Part shown: piece by piece, positions 40,736 through 49,522 of the stretch
Numbering within the stretch: the first letter of the stretch is position 1
Layout: every line of letters starts with the position of its first letter
The notes under the pieces: model-generated
What the model was told of the DNA's origin: nothing
The model's input: only the letters and a program-made list of their open reading frames with translations
Databases searched by the model: none
Position numbers and translations under genes: made by a program
NCBI RefSeq assembly: GCF_000473085.1
Contig: NZ_AXBA01000011.1
Location: 47,886-111,885 of the forward strand
Source of the DNA: Azorhizobium doebereinerae UFLA1-100
GTDB lineage: Bacteria; Pseudomonadota; Alphaproteobacteria; Rhizobiales; Xanthobacteraceae
Length of the DNA: 64,000 bases
Direction: 5' to 3'

Positions 40736-42237
40736 TGCGCCTGTGGACGCGGAGCCTCGCCGCCCGTTTCATCTGCTTCACCCTGTTCTCGCTCATCCTG
40801 TCGCAGGCGGTGGTGTTCTTCATCTCCTGGGATGAGCACGGGCAGGCCATGCGCAAGTCCGCCAAGGGCGAAATGCTCAGCCGCAGCACGGCACTGGTGC
40901 GGGTGCTCGAAGCGACGCCGCCGGAGTTGCAGACCGACATCCTGGCCGCCAGCAGCAGCATGACGACGCGCTATTGGGTCACCGCCGAGGTGCCGCAGGA
41001 CGCCGCGACCTGGCGGTTGCAGGCCTGGTCGCATTTGTCCGAGCCGCTGCCGCGCCTGCCGATGCACGGCTATATGCCGCCCGCGCTCGAGCCCCGCATT
41101 GAGCCGCCGCGCAATGCGGCTGAGGTCGGCTCGCCCGAATGGCTCGACATGCCTCCCGCGGCCTGGCCGCTCGCCCGCGCGGCGCGGTTTGTCTATCTGG
41201 ACAATGCCACAGGCATGGGCCTCACCGTGCGGCTGGAGAACGGAAGCTGGCTGAACATCGCCTTCGCCAAGCCGCAGGAAAGCTTCTGGAACGCCCAGAC
41301 GATCACCTCGTTCGCCATTTCGGCGCTGGTCCTGTCCGTCCTCGCGGTGTTCGCGGCCCGTGGCATCGCCCGCCCGCTGCGCCGCCTCGCGCGGGCCGCG
41401 GAGGCGCTTGGGCGCGGCCAGCAGATCGATCGGCTGCCGGAGACCGGGCCGGACGACATCCGGCAGACGGCGGAGGCGTTCAACCGCATGCAGGAACGGC
41501 TGGTGCGCTTCGTGGAGGATCGCACCCGCATGCTGGCGGCGATCGGCCACGATCTGCGCACGCCGCTCACCTCGCTGCGCCTGCGCGCCGAATTCATCGC
41601 CGACGACGAGGTGCGGGAGAAGATCCTCAGCACGGTGACCGAGATCCAGTCCATGTGCGAGGCGACGCTCGCCTTCGTGCGGGAGGAAGGCGCGGCGGAG
41701 GAGACCCGCACGGTGGACCTCACGGCGCTGGTGGAGAGCCTGTGCGAGGACTTGGCCGAACTGGGCCACAAGGTCACGTTCGAGGAGGCGCCCAAGCTCG
41801 GCTATCACTGCCGGCCGGCGGCCCTGCGGCGCGCCTGCCGCAACCTCGTCGAGAATGCCGTGCGTTATGGGGAATGCGCCCGCGTGCGCATCGAGCACGG
41901 CGCCGACGGCGTGGCGATCATCGTGGAGGATGACGGCCCGGGCATTCCCGAGGCGGACCACGAGCACGTCTTCGCGCCCTTCTTCCGGCTGGAGAATTCC
42001 CGCAACCGGGAGACCGGCGGTGTTGGCCTCGGGCTCGCCATCGCCCGGACCATCGTGCGCCACCACGGCGGCGACGTCGGCCTTGCCAATGGGGCGACGG
42101 GCCTTCGCGTGACCCTCACGCTGCCGGCGGTGAATGGCGATGTCGGCCAAAACCTGCCGGTGGCGCCGTCCCGTGAAGGGGGCGCCCGGGGCTTTCCGCT
42201 CCCGTCCTCGCCGGCGCCCTCCGCCCGCGCCGGCTGA
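40732..42237 (+). CDS. Sensor histidine kinase
   Basis: A 501-residue EnvZ-like kinase: first membrane helix at about 10-32, a periplasmic sensor region at about 35-190, second helix at about 192-210, then HAMP (RGIARPLRRLARAAEALGRG), dimerisation domain with H273 (IGHDLRTPLTSLR) and ATPase with the N box RNLVENAVRYGE, DDGPGIPE and GGVGLGLAIAR. Partner of the overlapping response regulator. The C-terminal 30 residues are proline/alanine-rich and of no recognisable domain. Confidence 0.92.
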   Translation: MMRLWTRSLAARFICFTLFSLILSQAVVFFISWDEHGQAMRKSAKGEMLSRSTALVRVLEATPPELQTDILAASSSMTTRYWVTAEVPQDAATWRLQAWSHLSEPLPRLPMHGYMPPALEPRIEPPRNAAEVGSPEWLDMPPAAWPLARAARFVYLDNATGMGLTVRLENGSWLNIAFAKPQESFWNAQTITSFAISALVLSVLAVFAARGIARPLRRLARAAEALGRGQQIDRLPETGPDDIRQTAEAFNRMQERLVRFVEDRTRMLAAIGHDLRTPLTSLRLRAEFIADDEVREKILSTVTEIQSMCEATLAFVREEGAAEETRTVDLTALVESLCEDLAELGHKVTFEEAPKLGYHCRPAALRRACRNLVENAVRYGECARVRIEHGADGVAIIVEDDGPGIPEADHEHVFAPFFRLENSRNRETGGVGLGLAIARTIVRHHGGDVGLANGATGLRVTLTLPAVNGDVGQNLPVAPSREGGARGFPLPSSPAPSARAG

Positions 42238-42328
42238 CGGATCGCCGCGGCAGGTCGGCTCGAAGCGCGATGCGAGGGCCGTGCCTCGGCAAGAGGAGCT
42301 TTCGGCAAGCCTTGAGCGACAGGAACAC

Positions 42329-43150
42329 TCAGCCCGAACCTCGCGCCGTGATGGAAGGACGCGCCAGGCCATGGGCTTGGGGTGCCAGGAACGTCGTCAG
42401 ATGCTGGTTCACCGCCGCGGCTCTCTCAAAGGTCGGTATATGCGAGGCCGCCGGTATGACAGCGAGCCGCGCGCCCGGTATTGCGCCCGCCAGGGCCTGC
42501 GCGGAGGCGAGCGGCGTGGCGAGATCCTCCTCGCCCACGAGCACCAGCGTCGGCACATGGAGGGCGCCGGCGCTGGACGAGAGATCGGCGACCGCCAGCG
42601 CCTCGGCGGCGCCAGCATAGCCCTCCGGCGCGGTGCGCAGCAGCATGGCCTTGAGGCCGCGCGTCTCCGGCGTGTCGACGGCGGCGGGCGTCACCCAGCG
42701 GGCCAGCACCGCGTCGGCGATCGCCGCCATGCCCTCCCGGCGCACCAGCGCCGCCCGGTCCCGCCACAGGCTGGTGGGGGGAATGGCGAGCGCCGTGTCG
42801 CATAGCACGAGTGAGGCGACCCGCCGGGGTGCTCGCGCCGCCAGGGCCTGGGCCACCATGCCGCCGATGGACAGGCCGGCGACGTGCGCTTGCGTCACCT
42901 CCAGCCTTTCCAACAGGCCGGCGATGTCGTCGGCCAGCCCGTCGATGGAATAGGGGCCGGGCGTCACGCCGCTGAGGCCGTGGCCGCGCAGGTCCGGCCG
43001 CAGCACGCGATAGTCGTGCTCCAGCGCCTCAGCCTGCGGGTCCCACACGCCATGGTCCGTGCCGAGCGAATGCAGCAGCAGGACCACGGGCGCGTCCTGT
43101 GGGCCCGAGGCGCGCAAATGAAGGGTGAAACCGTCCAGGTCGACGAACAT
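42329..43150 (-). CDS. Alpha/beta hydrolase, 3-oxoadipate enol-lactonase-like (PcaD-like)
   Basis: A 273-residue serine hydrolase. The oxyanion/loop motif is DLRGHGLSG, the nucleophile elbow is AGLSIGGM, and the late His is in AASHIPTFE. Motifs and operon position after catABC support the enol-lactonase step of the beta-ketoadipate pathway (3-oxoadipate enol-lactone to 3-oxoadipate). The start at 43150 follows a GGAG at suitable spacing; a GTG at 43159 would overlap the transporter stop. Last gene of the ben/cat operon. Confidence 0.85.
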   Translation of the reverse strand: MFVDLDGFTLHLRASGPQDAPVVLLLHSLGTDHGVWDPQAEALEHDYRVLRPDLRGHGLSGVTPGPYSIDGLADDIAGLLERLEVTQAHVAGLSIGGMVAQALAARAPRRVASLVLCDTALAIPPTSLWRDRAALVRREGMAAIADAVLARWVTPAAVDTPETRGLKAMLLRTAPEGYAGAAEALAVADLSSSAGALHVPTLVLVGEEDLATPLASAQALAGAIPGARLAVIPAASHIPTFERAAAVNQHLTTFLAPQAHGLARPSITARGSG

Positions 43151-43155
43151 GGGGA

Positions 43156-44490
43156 TCACTCCGCGGGGGCGGAAGCGGGCGCGCGCACCGGGCGCGCCGC
43201 CTTGGCGAGCATGGCGAGGGCGGCGATGAAGGCGGGCACCGCCGCGGCGGCGAAGACGGTGGAGAGCGGCCAGCCGAAGGACAGCAGCACGCCGCCGATC
43301 ATCGAGCCCAGCACGGAGCCGGTGCGCCCCACCGCATTGGCCCAGCTCACCCCAGTGGCGCGGCTGGCGGTGGGATAGAAGCCGGCGGCCAGGGCATTGA
43401 TGCCCACCTGCGCCCCGGCGACGCCGAAGCCCGCGCCGAAGATGGCCAGCACCAGCAGCCAGGGGACGGACACCGCATTGCCCAGCAGCACCACGAACAG
43501 GCCGGCGACCACATAGGAAAGGGCGAGCACCTTGTGCGGCTCGTAGCGGTCCATCAGCCGGCCGATTATGACCGCCCCGATGGTGCCGCCGGTGGCCAGC
43601 GTCGCGCCCATGAGCGACGCGTTGGCCATGGAGAAGCCGGCGGAGGTGATGAGCAGCGGCAGCCAGCTGGAGAGCAGATAGAATACCAGCAGGCTCATGA
43701 AGAAGGTGATCCAGATGAACACCGTGCCCATGGCGAGCCCGTCCTTGAACAGGCGGCTCACCGGGGAGCCGGCTGGGCGCAGCGGAACCATGAAGGTGGC
43801 GCCGTCAAGATCTGCTTCCGGAACAAGGCGCTTGAGGACGGCGGCGATGCGCGCGGGATGACCCTTGCGGCTGGCGAGGTAGCGGGCGGATTCCGGCAGG
43901 CCCCAGATCAGCAGCGGGGTGAGCACCAGGGGCAGCACGCCGCCCAGCATCAGCAGGCCCTGCCAGCCGAAGGCCGCCACCACATGGGAGGCGGCGAGGC
44001 CCGCCGCCGCCGAGCCGATGGTGAAGCCGCAGAACATCAGCGTCACCAGCGAGGAGCGTCGCCCCTGCGGGCAGACCTCGGCGGTCAGGGTGATGGCCGC
44101 CGGCATGGCGCCGCCGAGGCCGATGCCGGTGATGAAGCGCAGCGCGGTGAGCGTCTGCACATCCCCGGCGAAGGAGGAGGCGTAGGTGGCGATGCCGAAG
44201 AAGATGGTGGTCGCCACCAGCACGGGCTTGCGGCCCACCCGGTCGGCGAGCGGGCCGAAGACGAAGGCGCCGGCCATGAGGCCGAACAGCCCGGCGCCGA
44301 ACAGCGGCCCGAGATCGGCGGGCGTCGCGCCCCATTGCGCGCGCAGGGCGGGAGCGATGAAGCCGATGGCCGCGGTGTCGAAACCGTCGATGGCGACGAC
44401 GAGAAAGCACAGGGCGATGACCAGTTTCTGGCGGGCGGACAGGGGATGGCTGTCGAACACCGCCTGGACGTCGACGATCCGGGGGGACAT
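43156..44490 (-). CDS. Aromatic acid:H+ symporter (AAHS-family MFS)
   Basis: A 444-residue 12-helix carrier. The helix-1 motif AIDGFDTAAIGFIAPAL and the loop GPLADRVGRKPVLV match the AAHS family (BenK, PcaK, MucK). In this operon it most likely imports benzoate or cis,cis-muconate. GAGAGG precedes the ATG at 44490. The downstream hydrolase is tightly linked. Confidence 0.9.
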   Translation of the reverse strand: MSPRIVDVQAVFDSHPLSARQKLVIALCFLVVAIDGFDTAAIGFIAPALRAQWGATPADLGPLFGAGLFGLMAGAFVFGPLADRVGRKPVLVATTIFFGIATYASSFAGDVQTLTALRFITGIGLGGAMPAAITLTAEVCPQGRRSSLVTLMFCGFTIGSAAAGLAASHVVAAFGWQGLLMLGGVLPLVLTPLLIWGLPESARYLASRKGHPARIAAVLKRLVPEADLDGATFMVPLRPAGSPVSRLFKDGLAMGTVFIWITFFMSLLVFYLLSSWLPLLITSAGFSMANASLMGATLATGGTIGAVIIGRLMDRYEPHKVLALSYVVAGLFVVLLGNAVSVPWLLVLAIFGAGFGVAGAQVGINALAAGFYPTASRATGVSWANAVGRTGSVLGSMIGGVLLSFGWPLSTVFAAAAVPAFIAALAMLAKAARPVRAPASAPAE

Positions 44491-44588
44491 TGGCGTTTCC
44501 TCTCTGTTGCAAGGGATTGGCGAGGGCTCTTTCCGGCCGCTTCGCCTGGCGTGTTCCATGCGGAACGGGCCGCCGGGCGGCCCGGACC

Positions 44589-44867
44589 TCAGCCGATGGC
44601 CGAGGGGTGCCGGGCGAGCGGCGTCACGGCGATGGACATGAAGGGGAAGAGCGGCAGGCCGGAGAGCAGCGCGTGCAGCTCGTCATGGTCGGCGACGTCG
44701 AAGATGGAGACGTTGGCGTATTCGCCAGCGATACGCCAGAGATGGCGCCACTTGCCTGCGCGCTGGAGCTCCTGCGCCTTCTCTTTCTCGGCCGCCTTCA
44801 GGGCGTCGAACCAGGCGGGGTCGATGTCGTGGGGCGGGCACACGTCCATGCGCACGTGGTAAAGCAT
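44589..44867 (-). CDS. catC: Muconolactone delta-isomerase
   Basis: A 92-residue protein, the usual length for CatC, beginning MLYHVRMDVCPPHDID and containing QELQRAGKWRHLWRIAGEYANVS (family core; only its first part is diagnostic). It converts muconolactone to 3-oxoadipate enol-lactone. GGAGA lies six bases before the ATG. It follows catB by 11 bases. Confidence 0.93.
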   Translation of the reverse strand: MLYHVRMDVCPPHDIDPAWFDALKAAEKEKAQELQRAGKWRHLWRIAGEYANVSIFDVADHDELHALLSGLPLFPFMSIAVTPLARHPSAIG

Positions 44868-44878
44868 TAGGGTCTCCT

Positions 44879-46057
44879 TCAGGTGCGGGCGAAGCGGGCG
44901 AGTTGCGCGCGGTCCAGCTCGATGCCGATGCCGGGGCCGCTCGGCAGGTGGATGTGGAAGTCGCGGATGACGAGCGGCTCCAGCACGAGATCCTGCGTGA
45001 GGATGTGCGGACCGAAATGCTCGCAGCCCCAGGCCAGGGTGTTGAGGCCGGCGAAGGCCTGGAGGTGCGCGGCCGCTCCGATGGAGCTTTCCAGCAGGCA
45101 GCCGCCATAGAGCGAGAACCCCGCCGCCTCCGCCACCGCCGCCACCTTGTGGAGACCGAACAGGCCGCCGTGCTTGACGATCTTGAGCGACACCACATCG
45201 GCGCAGGCGAGCGCGCCGGCCTGGAACATGTCGTGGGCGGAGAAGACGCATTCGTCCGCCATCAGCGGAATGGGCGAGCGCGCCTTCAGCCGCGCCATGC
45301 CGGCCATGTTCCAAGCGGGCAGGGGCTGCTCCGCTAAGGCGATGCCGAGATCCGCGAGCGCGGGCAGGGCGCGCACGGCGGTGGGCTCGTCCCAGGCCTG
45401 GTTGGCATCGACGATGAGCTGCGCCCGCCCCGCCAGCGCGGCCGACAGCCGCGTGAGGCGGGCGAGGTCGGCCTCGACGGGCTGGGCGCCCACCTTGATC
45501 TTGAAGCGGTCGTGGAGGCGCGCGGAAAGCTTGGCCTCCGCCTCCTCAATCTCCTGGCCGGGGTCGCCGGAGGCTAGGGTCCAGAATACCGGAAAGCGCT
45601 CGCGTACCCGCCCGCCGAGCAATTGGTGCGCGGGCAGGCCGAGGGTGCGGCCCACCGCATCGATCAGCGCCGTCTCGATGGCGCCCTTGGCGGCGCTGTT
45701 GCGCTTGGCGGCGGCGTCGAGAAGCGTGCCGATCGCGATGAAGCGCTCGGCCGACTGGCCGAGGATGGCGGGGCTCAGATGGGCATCGATGGTGGCCTTG
45801 ATGCCTTCCACGCTCTCCTCGCTCCAGCGCGGGCCGCCCAGCGTCGCCGCCTCGCCGACGCCGGTGGCGCCGTTGCGCAGGCGGATCTCGACGATGACGT
45901 AGCTCTGCGCGGTGACGGAGAGTTGGGAGAGCTTGTGTCGGCGCACGGTCGGCACGTCGACGATGGTGGTGGAGACCGCCTCGATGGTCAGGTCGCGCCG
46001 CAGGTCGGGCGGGACGGGGATGGGGCGGATTTCCATGACGGCGGGTCCTGCGGGCAT
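44879..46057 (-). CDS. catB: Muconate cycloisomerase
   Basis: A 392-residue enolase-superfamily enzyme. The catalytic RFKIKVG lysines, the metal ligands VDANQAW, AEQPLP and MADECVF, and SLKIVKHGGL are intact. CatB converts cis,cis-muconate to muconolactone. AGGAAGAG precedes the ATG at 46057; an in-frame ATG at 46036 is a second choice. Between catA and catC in the operon. Confidence 0.93.
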   Translation of the reverse strand: MPAGPAVMEIRPIPVPPDLRRDLTIEAVSTTIVDVPTVRRHKLSQLSVTAQSYVIVEIRLRNGATGVGEAATLGGPRWSEESVEGIKATIDAHLSPAILGQSAERFIAIGTLLDAAAKRNSAAKGAIETALIDAVGRTLGLPAHQLLGGRVRERFPVFWTLASGDPGQEIEEAEAKLSARLHDRFKIKVGAQPVEADLARLTRLSAALAGRAQLIVDANQAWDEPTAVRALPALADLGIALAEQPLPAWNMAGMARLKARSPIPLMADECVFSAHDMFQAGALACADVVSLKIVKHGGLFGLHKVAAVAEAAGFSLYGGCLLESSIGAAAHLQAFAGLNTLAWGCEHFGPHILTQDLVLEPLVIRDFHIHLPSGPGIGIELDRAQLARFART

Positions 46058-46154
46058 GAGCTCTTCCTTCCCGCGGCAGGGGCCGCGGGCTGCATCAGGC
46101 GGGGTGGGGAGCCGCCGCGCCGGAGGTCATCCGGGCGCGGCGGGCGGGGAGGCG

Positions 46155-47081
46155 TCAGGCAGCCTGCGCGTGCGGCCGCTGGACGATGGTGGTGGGGGCC
46201 GCCTGCGTCTCCGCATGCAGCACGAAGTCAAAGGCGATCTCGGCGAAGGGGGCGTTGAGCCCCTGCGCATGGATGCGGCCGGCATCCTCCACGCGGGTGA
46301 CGGGCGGGATCAGATCGTCGCGGGTGGCGAAGGCGAAGTCGTCATGCAGATAGGCGTCGCCCTCGATGTTGATCTGGGTGGTGAGGTGGCGATAGCCGTT
46401 GGCCGAGACGAAGAAATGGATATGGGCGGGGCGGTTGCCGTGGCGGCCGAGCTGGTTCAGCAGCGCCTGGGTGGCGCCTTCCGGCGGGCAGGCATAGCCG
46501 GCGGGCAGGATGGAGCGGAAACGGTAGCGGCCCTCGGCGTCGGCCTCGATGCGCCGGCGCAGATTGTATTTCGGCTGGCTGGGGTCGAAGAAGGAATAGC
46601 CGCCCTTGGTGTTGGCGTGCCAGACGTCCACGACCGCGCCGGCCACGGGCCGGCCGTCCATGTCCCGCACCTGACCGTGCATGACGAGCACCTCGCCCTG
46701 CTCGGAGCCGTCGTCGAGCCGCGCCTCGCCCTTGCTGAGCGGCGCGCCGGCGATATAGAGCGGCCCCTCGATGGTGCGCGGCGTGCCGCCCTCGATCCCG
46801 GCCTGCCGTTCGGCCGCGTCGAGGCGCAGGTCGAGGAAGGTCTCGATGCCGAGGCCCGGCACCAGCAGTCCGGCTTCATTGGCCTGCCCGAGGCGGGTAA
46901 TGTAGGCGACGGCGGACCAGAATTCGTCCGGCTGCACGTCGAAATCCTCGATGATGCGCATCATGTCCTGCGCCACGCGGCGGACCACCGCCTTCACGCG
47001 CGGGTCGCCGCCGGACTGGCCGCCGCCGGCCACCTTGTCGAGCAACTGCTGGACTTCGGCTGTATCGACCAGGTTCGTCAT
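46155..47081 (-). CDS. catA: Catechol 1,2-dioxygenase
   Basis: A 308-residue intradiol dioxygenase. The N-terminal helical dimerisation domain is about 1-100, followed by GPLYIAGAPLS (iron Tyr), GRYRFRSILPAGY (second Tyr region) and RPAHIHFFVSANGYRHLTTQ with the two iron His residues. Length matches CatA rather than protocatechuate dioxygenase subunits. It opens catechol to cis,cis-muconate. Confidence 0.94.
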   Translation of the reverse strand: MTNLVDTAEVQQLLDKVAGGGQSGGDPRVKAVVRRVAQDMMRIIEDFDVQPDEFWSAVAYITRLGQANEAGLLVPGLGIETFLDLRLDAAERQAGIEGGTPRTIEGPLYIAGAPLSKGEARLDDGSEQGEVLVMHGQVRDMDGRPVAGAVVDVWHANTKGGYSFFDPSQPKYNLRRRIEADAEGRYRFRSILPAGYACPPEGATQALLNQLGRHGNRPAHIHFFVSANGYRHLTTQINIEGDAYLHDDFAFATRDDLIPPVTRVEDAGRIHAQGLNAPFAEIAFDFVLHAETQAAPTTIVQRPHAQAA

Positions 47082-47147
47082 CTGCGTCTCCTCCTTGTGG
47101 CCCGTTCCGGGCGTCTTGGATGAATGTCCGGCGCTTGGCGGCGCCGC

Positions 47148-47918
47148 TCAGCCGAGGTCTCCGCCGCCCACGGGCAGCACGGAGCCGGTGATGTAAGAGG
47201 CCTCGTCGGAGGCCAGGAACAGGATCGGCGCGGCCATCTCCTCCAGCGTGCCGTAGCGGTGCATCGGGCTCGATCCGAGCGTCTGCTCGACCACGGCGGA
47301 GATGTGCCCGCGCTCGGCTTCGCTCGGCGCCTCCGGCTTGCGCGGCACGCGGCGGGTGGGGGCGTCCGTGCCGCCGGGGGCGGCGGCGACCACGCGGATG
47401 CCGCGCCCGGCCGCTTCCAGCGCGAGGCTGGCGGTGAGCGCGTTCACCCCGCCCTTGGCGGCGGAATAGGGAATGCGGTTGATGCCGCGCGTGGCGATGG
47501 ACGAGACGTTCACGATCACCGCCCCCTTCTCCATCACCGGCAGCGCCGCCCGGCAGCACCACAGGGTGGGGAACAGCGAGCGGCGGATCTCCGCCGTGAT
47601 CTGCTCCGGCGAGAAGGCCTCGAACGGCTGCATCCAGATGGCACCGCCCACATTGTTCACCAGCACGTCCAGCCGCCCGAAATATTCGCTGGCGGCCGCC
47701 ACGGCGGCGCTGGCGCCCTCCCAGGTCTCCAGGTCCGCCACCACCGCGCGGGCCTCGCCCTGCGCCTCGGCGGCCACCTGGCGCACCAGGTCCGAGCGAT
47801 CCACCAGGACGGCGCGTCCACCCTCGGCGAGGAAGCGCAGCGCCACGGCGCGGCCGATGCCCTGGGCGGCGCCGGTGATGACGCCCACCTTGTCCTTGAA
47901 GCGTCCGGGAAAGGTCAT
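47148..47918 (-). CDS. benD: Benzoate diol dehydrogenase (1,6-dihydroxycyclohexadiene carboxylate dehydrogenase)
   Basis: A 256-residue SDR. The cofactor motif is TGAAQGIGRAV, NNVG is in VLVNNVGGAIW, and the catalytic residues are in VSSIATRGINRIPYSAAKGG. BenD-specific features are the tryptophan-rich segment SLFPTLWCCRAALP and its place after benC. It oxidises and decarboxylates the benzoate cis-diol to catechol. The start is four bases past the benC stop. Confidence 0.92.
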   Translation of the reverse strand: MTFPGRFKDKVGVITGAAQGIGRAVALRFLAEGGRAVLVDRSDLVRQVAAEAQGEARAVVADLETWEGASAAVAAASEYFGRLDVLVNNVGGAIWMQPFEAFSPEQITAEIRRSLFPTLWCCRAALPVMEKGAVIVNVSSIATRGINRIPYSAAKGGVNALTASLALEAAGRGIRVVAAAPGGTDAPTRRVPRKPEAPSEAERGHISAVVEQTLGSSPMHRYGTLEEMAAPILFLASDEASYITGSVLPVGGGDLG

Positions 47919-47922
47919 GGCC

Positions 47923-48954
47923 TCACCCGGCGCGCTTGAGGGGAACGGCAGCGGTGCCGCTCACCGCGAACTTTTCCGTGTGGAAGCCGGCGGGCGTGAC
48001 GCCCTGCGCGTGGAGCCAGCCGCGCACCGCATCCACCATGGGCGGCGGGCCGCAGAGATAGATATCCACGTCCCCGCCGTGGAGCGCTGCGGCGGGCAGA
48101 TGGTCGGTCACGTAGCCCGTGCGCGGATGGGGGCTCTGCGCGTCCGCCACTACCGTGGCGAAGGTGAAGCCGGGGATGTCCCGCGCCAGCGCTTCCAGCG
48201 TGTCCACCTCCACCAGGTCCGCGTCGCGGGTGACGCCATAGACCAGATGGACAGGGTGGCCGCCCGTGCCCTTCGCCTTCAGATGCCGTAGCATGGAGAG
48301 GAAGGGCGCAAGGCCGGTGCCACCGGCGAGGAACAGCAGGGGGCGCTTCACGTCGCGCAGATAGAAGCTGCCGGACGGGCCGGTGAACTCCAGCGCCAGT
48401 CCAGCCGCCGCCCCGCGCAGCGTCCCGCTCATCAGGCCACCCGGTATGTCGCGGATCAGGAAGGCGAGGCGATCTGTGCCCGGCGCGCTGGCGAAGGAAT
48501 AGGAGCGCGTCTCCCGCGTGCCCGGCACGGTGAGGTTCACATACTGGCCGGGCAGGAAGCCGAAGGCGCCGGCGACGTCCAGCTCGAAGGCGAGGGTGGA
48601 GGGCGACAGGCGTGCCACCTTGGCCAGTGTCGCCGTCACGCTCTGCGGCCGGGTCTTGCAGGCGGCGGAGGACGCGGCCACCTCCACCACGAGGTCGCCG
48701 GTCGGCCGGGCCTGGCACGCCAGGGCATAGCCTTCGGCCGCCTCCTCGGGACCCAGCGCATCCTCAAGATAATCGCCGCTCTCGAAGCTGCCGGAGGCGA
48801 TGCGGCACTTGCAGGTGCCGCAGGCGCCGTCGCGGCAGTCGAGCGGGATGTTGATGCCGAGCCGGTAGGCGGCCTCGGCCACCGTCTCACCGGGGCGTGC
48901 CTCGATGAGGCGGGTGACGCCGTCCTCGAAATTCAATGCGATTGCATGGGCCAT
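47923..48954 (-). CDS. benC: Benzoate 1,2-dioxygenase electron-transfer reductase
   Basis: A 343-residue reductase: N-terminal [2Fe-2S] ferredoxin domain with C40, C45, C48 and C80 (LDCRDGACGTCKC), FAD domain with GQYVNLTVPGTRETRSYSFA, and NAD domain with LFLAGGTGLAPFLSML and LCGPPPMVDAV. It passes electrons from NADH to the BenAB oxygenase. Lies between benB and benD. Confidence 0.94.
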   Translation of the reverse strand: MAHAIALNFEDGVTRLIEARPGETVAEAAYRLGINIPLDCRDGACGTCKCRIASGSFESGDYLEDALGPEEAAEGYALACQARPTGDLVVEVAASSAACKTRPQSVTATLAKVARLSPSTLAFELDVAGAFGFLPGQYVNLTVPGTRETRSYSFASAPGTDRLAFLIRDIPGGLMSGTLRGAAAGLALEFTGPSGSFYLRDVKRPLLFLAGGTGLAPFLSMLRHLKAKGTGGHPVHLVYGVTRDADLVEVDTLEALARDIPGFTFATVVADAQSPHPRTGYVTDHLPAAALHGGDVDIYLCGPPPMVDAVRGWLHAQGVTPAGFHTEKFAVSGTAAVPLKRAG

Positions 48955-48989
48955 TGGGACCCTCCCGGGACTGGAGCGCTGGGGCGGGT

Positions 48990-49508
48990 TCAGACGTGGT
49001 AGATGTCCACCACGTGGTGGATGTAGTCGTTCTTGAGCACCACTTTCTTGCGGGTGATCTGCGGCTCACCACTCGCGGTGTCGATGGTGTAGAAGGACGT
49101 GCCGAAATAGGTGTCCACCGTCTTGTAGCGATAGGACAGCGTGACCCAATTGAACCGCACCTCGGTGACCGGGCCGAAGCGGCTGACGATCTCCACATTG
49201 GAGATGTTGTGCGAGGTGCGCGGCTCCGGCAGGCTGGTAGCGCTGGAGCGCTCGGTGCGGATGCGGAACACCCGGTCCTCCAGCCCGTCGCGATTGCCGT
49301 ACCAGATCAGCGAGATTTCCGACTGCGGATCCTCGGTGAGCGTGTCGTCGTCATCCCAGGCCGGCATCCAGAATTCGGCCTCCCTGGAGTAGAAGGCGAG
49401 CCAGGTCTCGAAATCGCGGTCGTCCAGCGCGCGGGCCTCGCGGTGAAGGAAGTCGCGCACTGCCTCCAGGGTGAGGCCTGCGGGGTGGGAGAGGGCGGCG
49501 ATGGTCAT
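48990..49508 (-). CDS. benB: Benzoate 1,2-dioxygenase small (beta) subunit
   Basis: A 172-residue beta subunit of a ring-hydroxylating dioxygenase, cystatin/NTF2-like fold. The block REARALDDRDFETWLAFYS and WMPAWDDDDTLTEDPQSEIS are diagnostic for BenB/XylY. It has no catalytic metal and stabilises the alpha3beta3 oxygenase. Separated from benA by 14 bases. Confidence 0.94.
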   Translation of the reverse strand: MTIAALSHPAGLTLEAVRDFLHREARALDDRDFETWLAFYSREAEFWMPAWDDDDTLTEDPQSEISLIWYGNRDGLEDRVFRIRTERSSATSLPEPRTSHNISNVEIVSRFGPVTEVRFNWVTLSYRYKTVDTYFGTSFYTIDTASGEPQITRKKVVLKNDYIHHVVDIYHV

Positions 49509-49522
49509 GGGTCTATCCTCCC

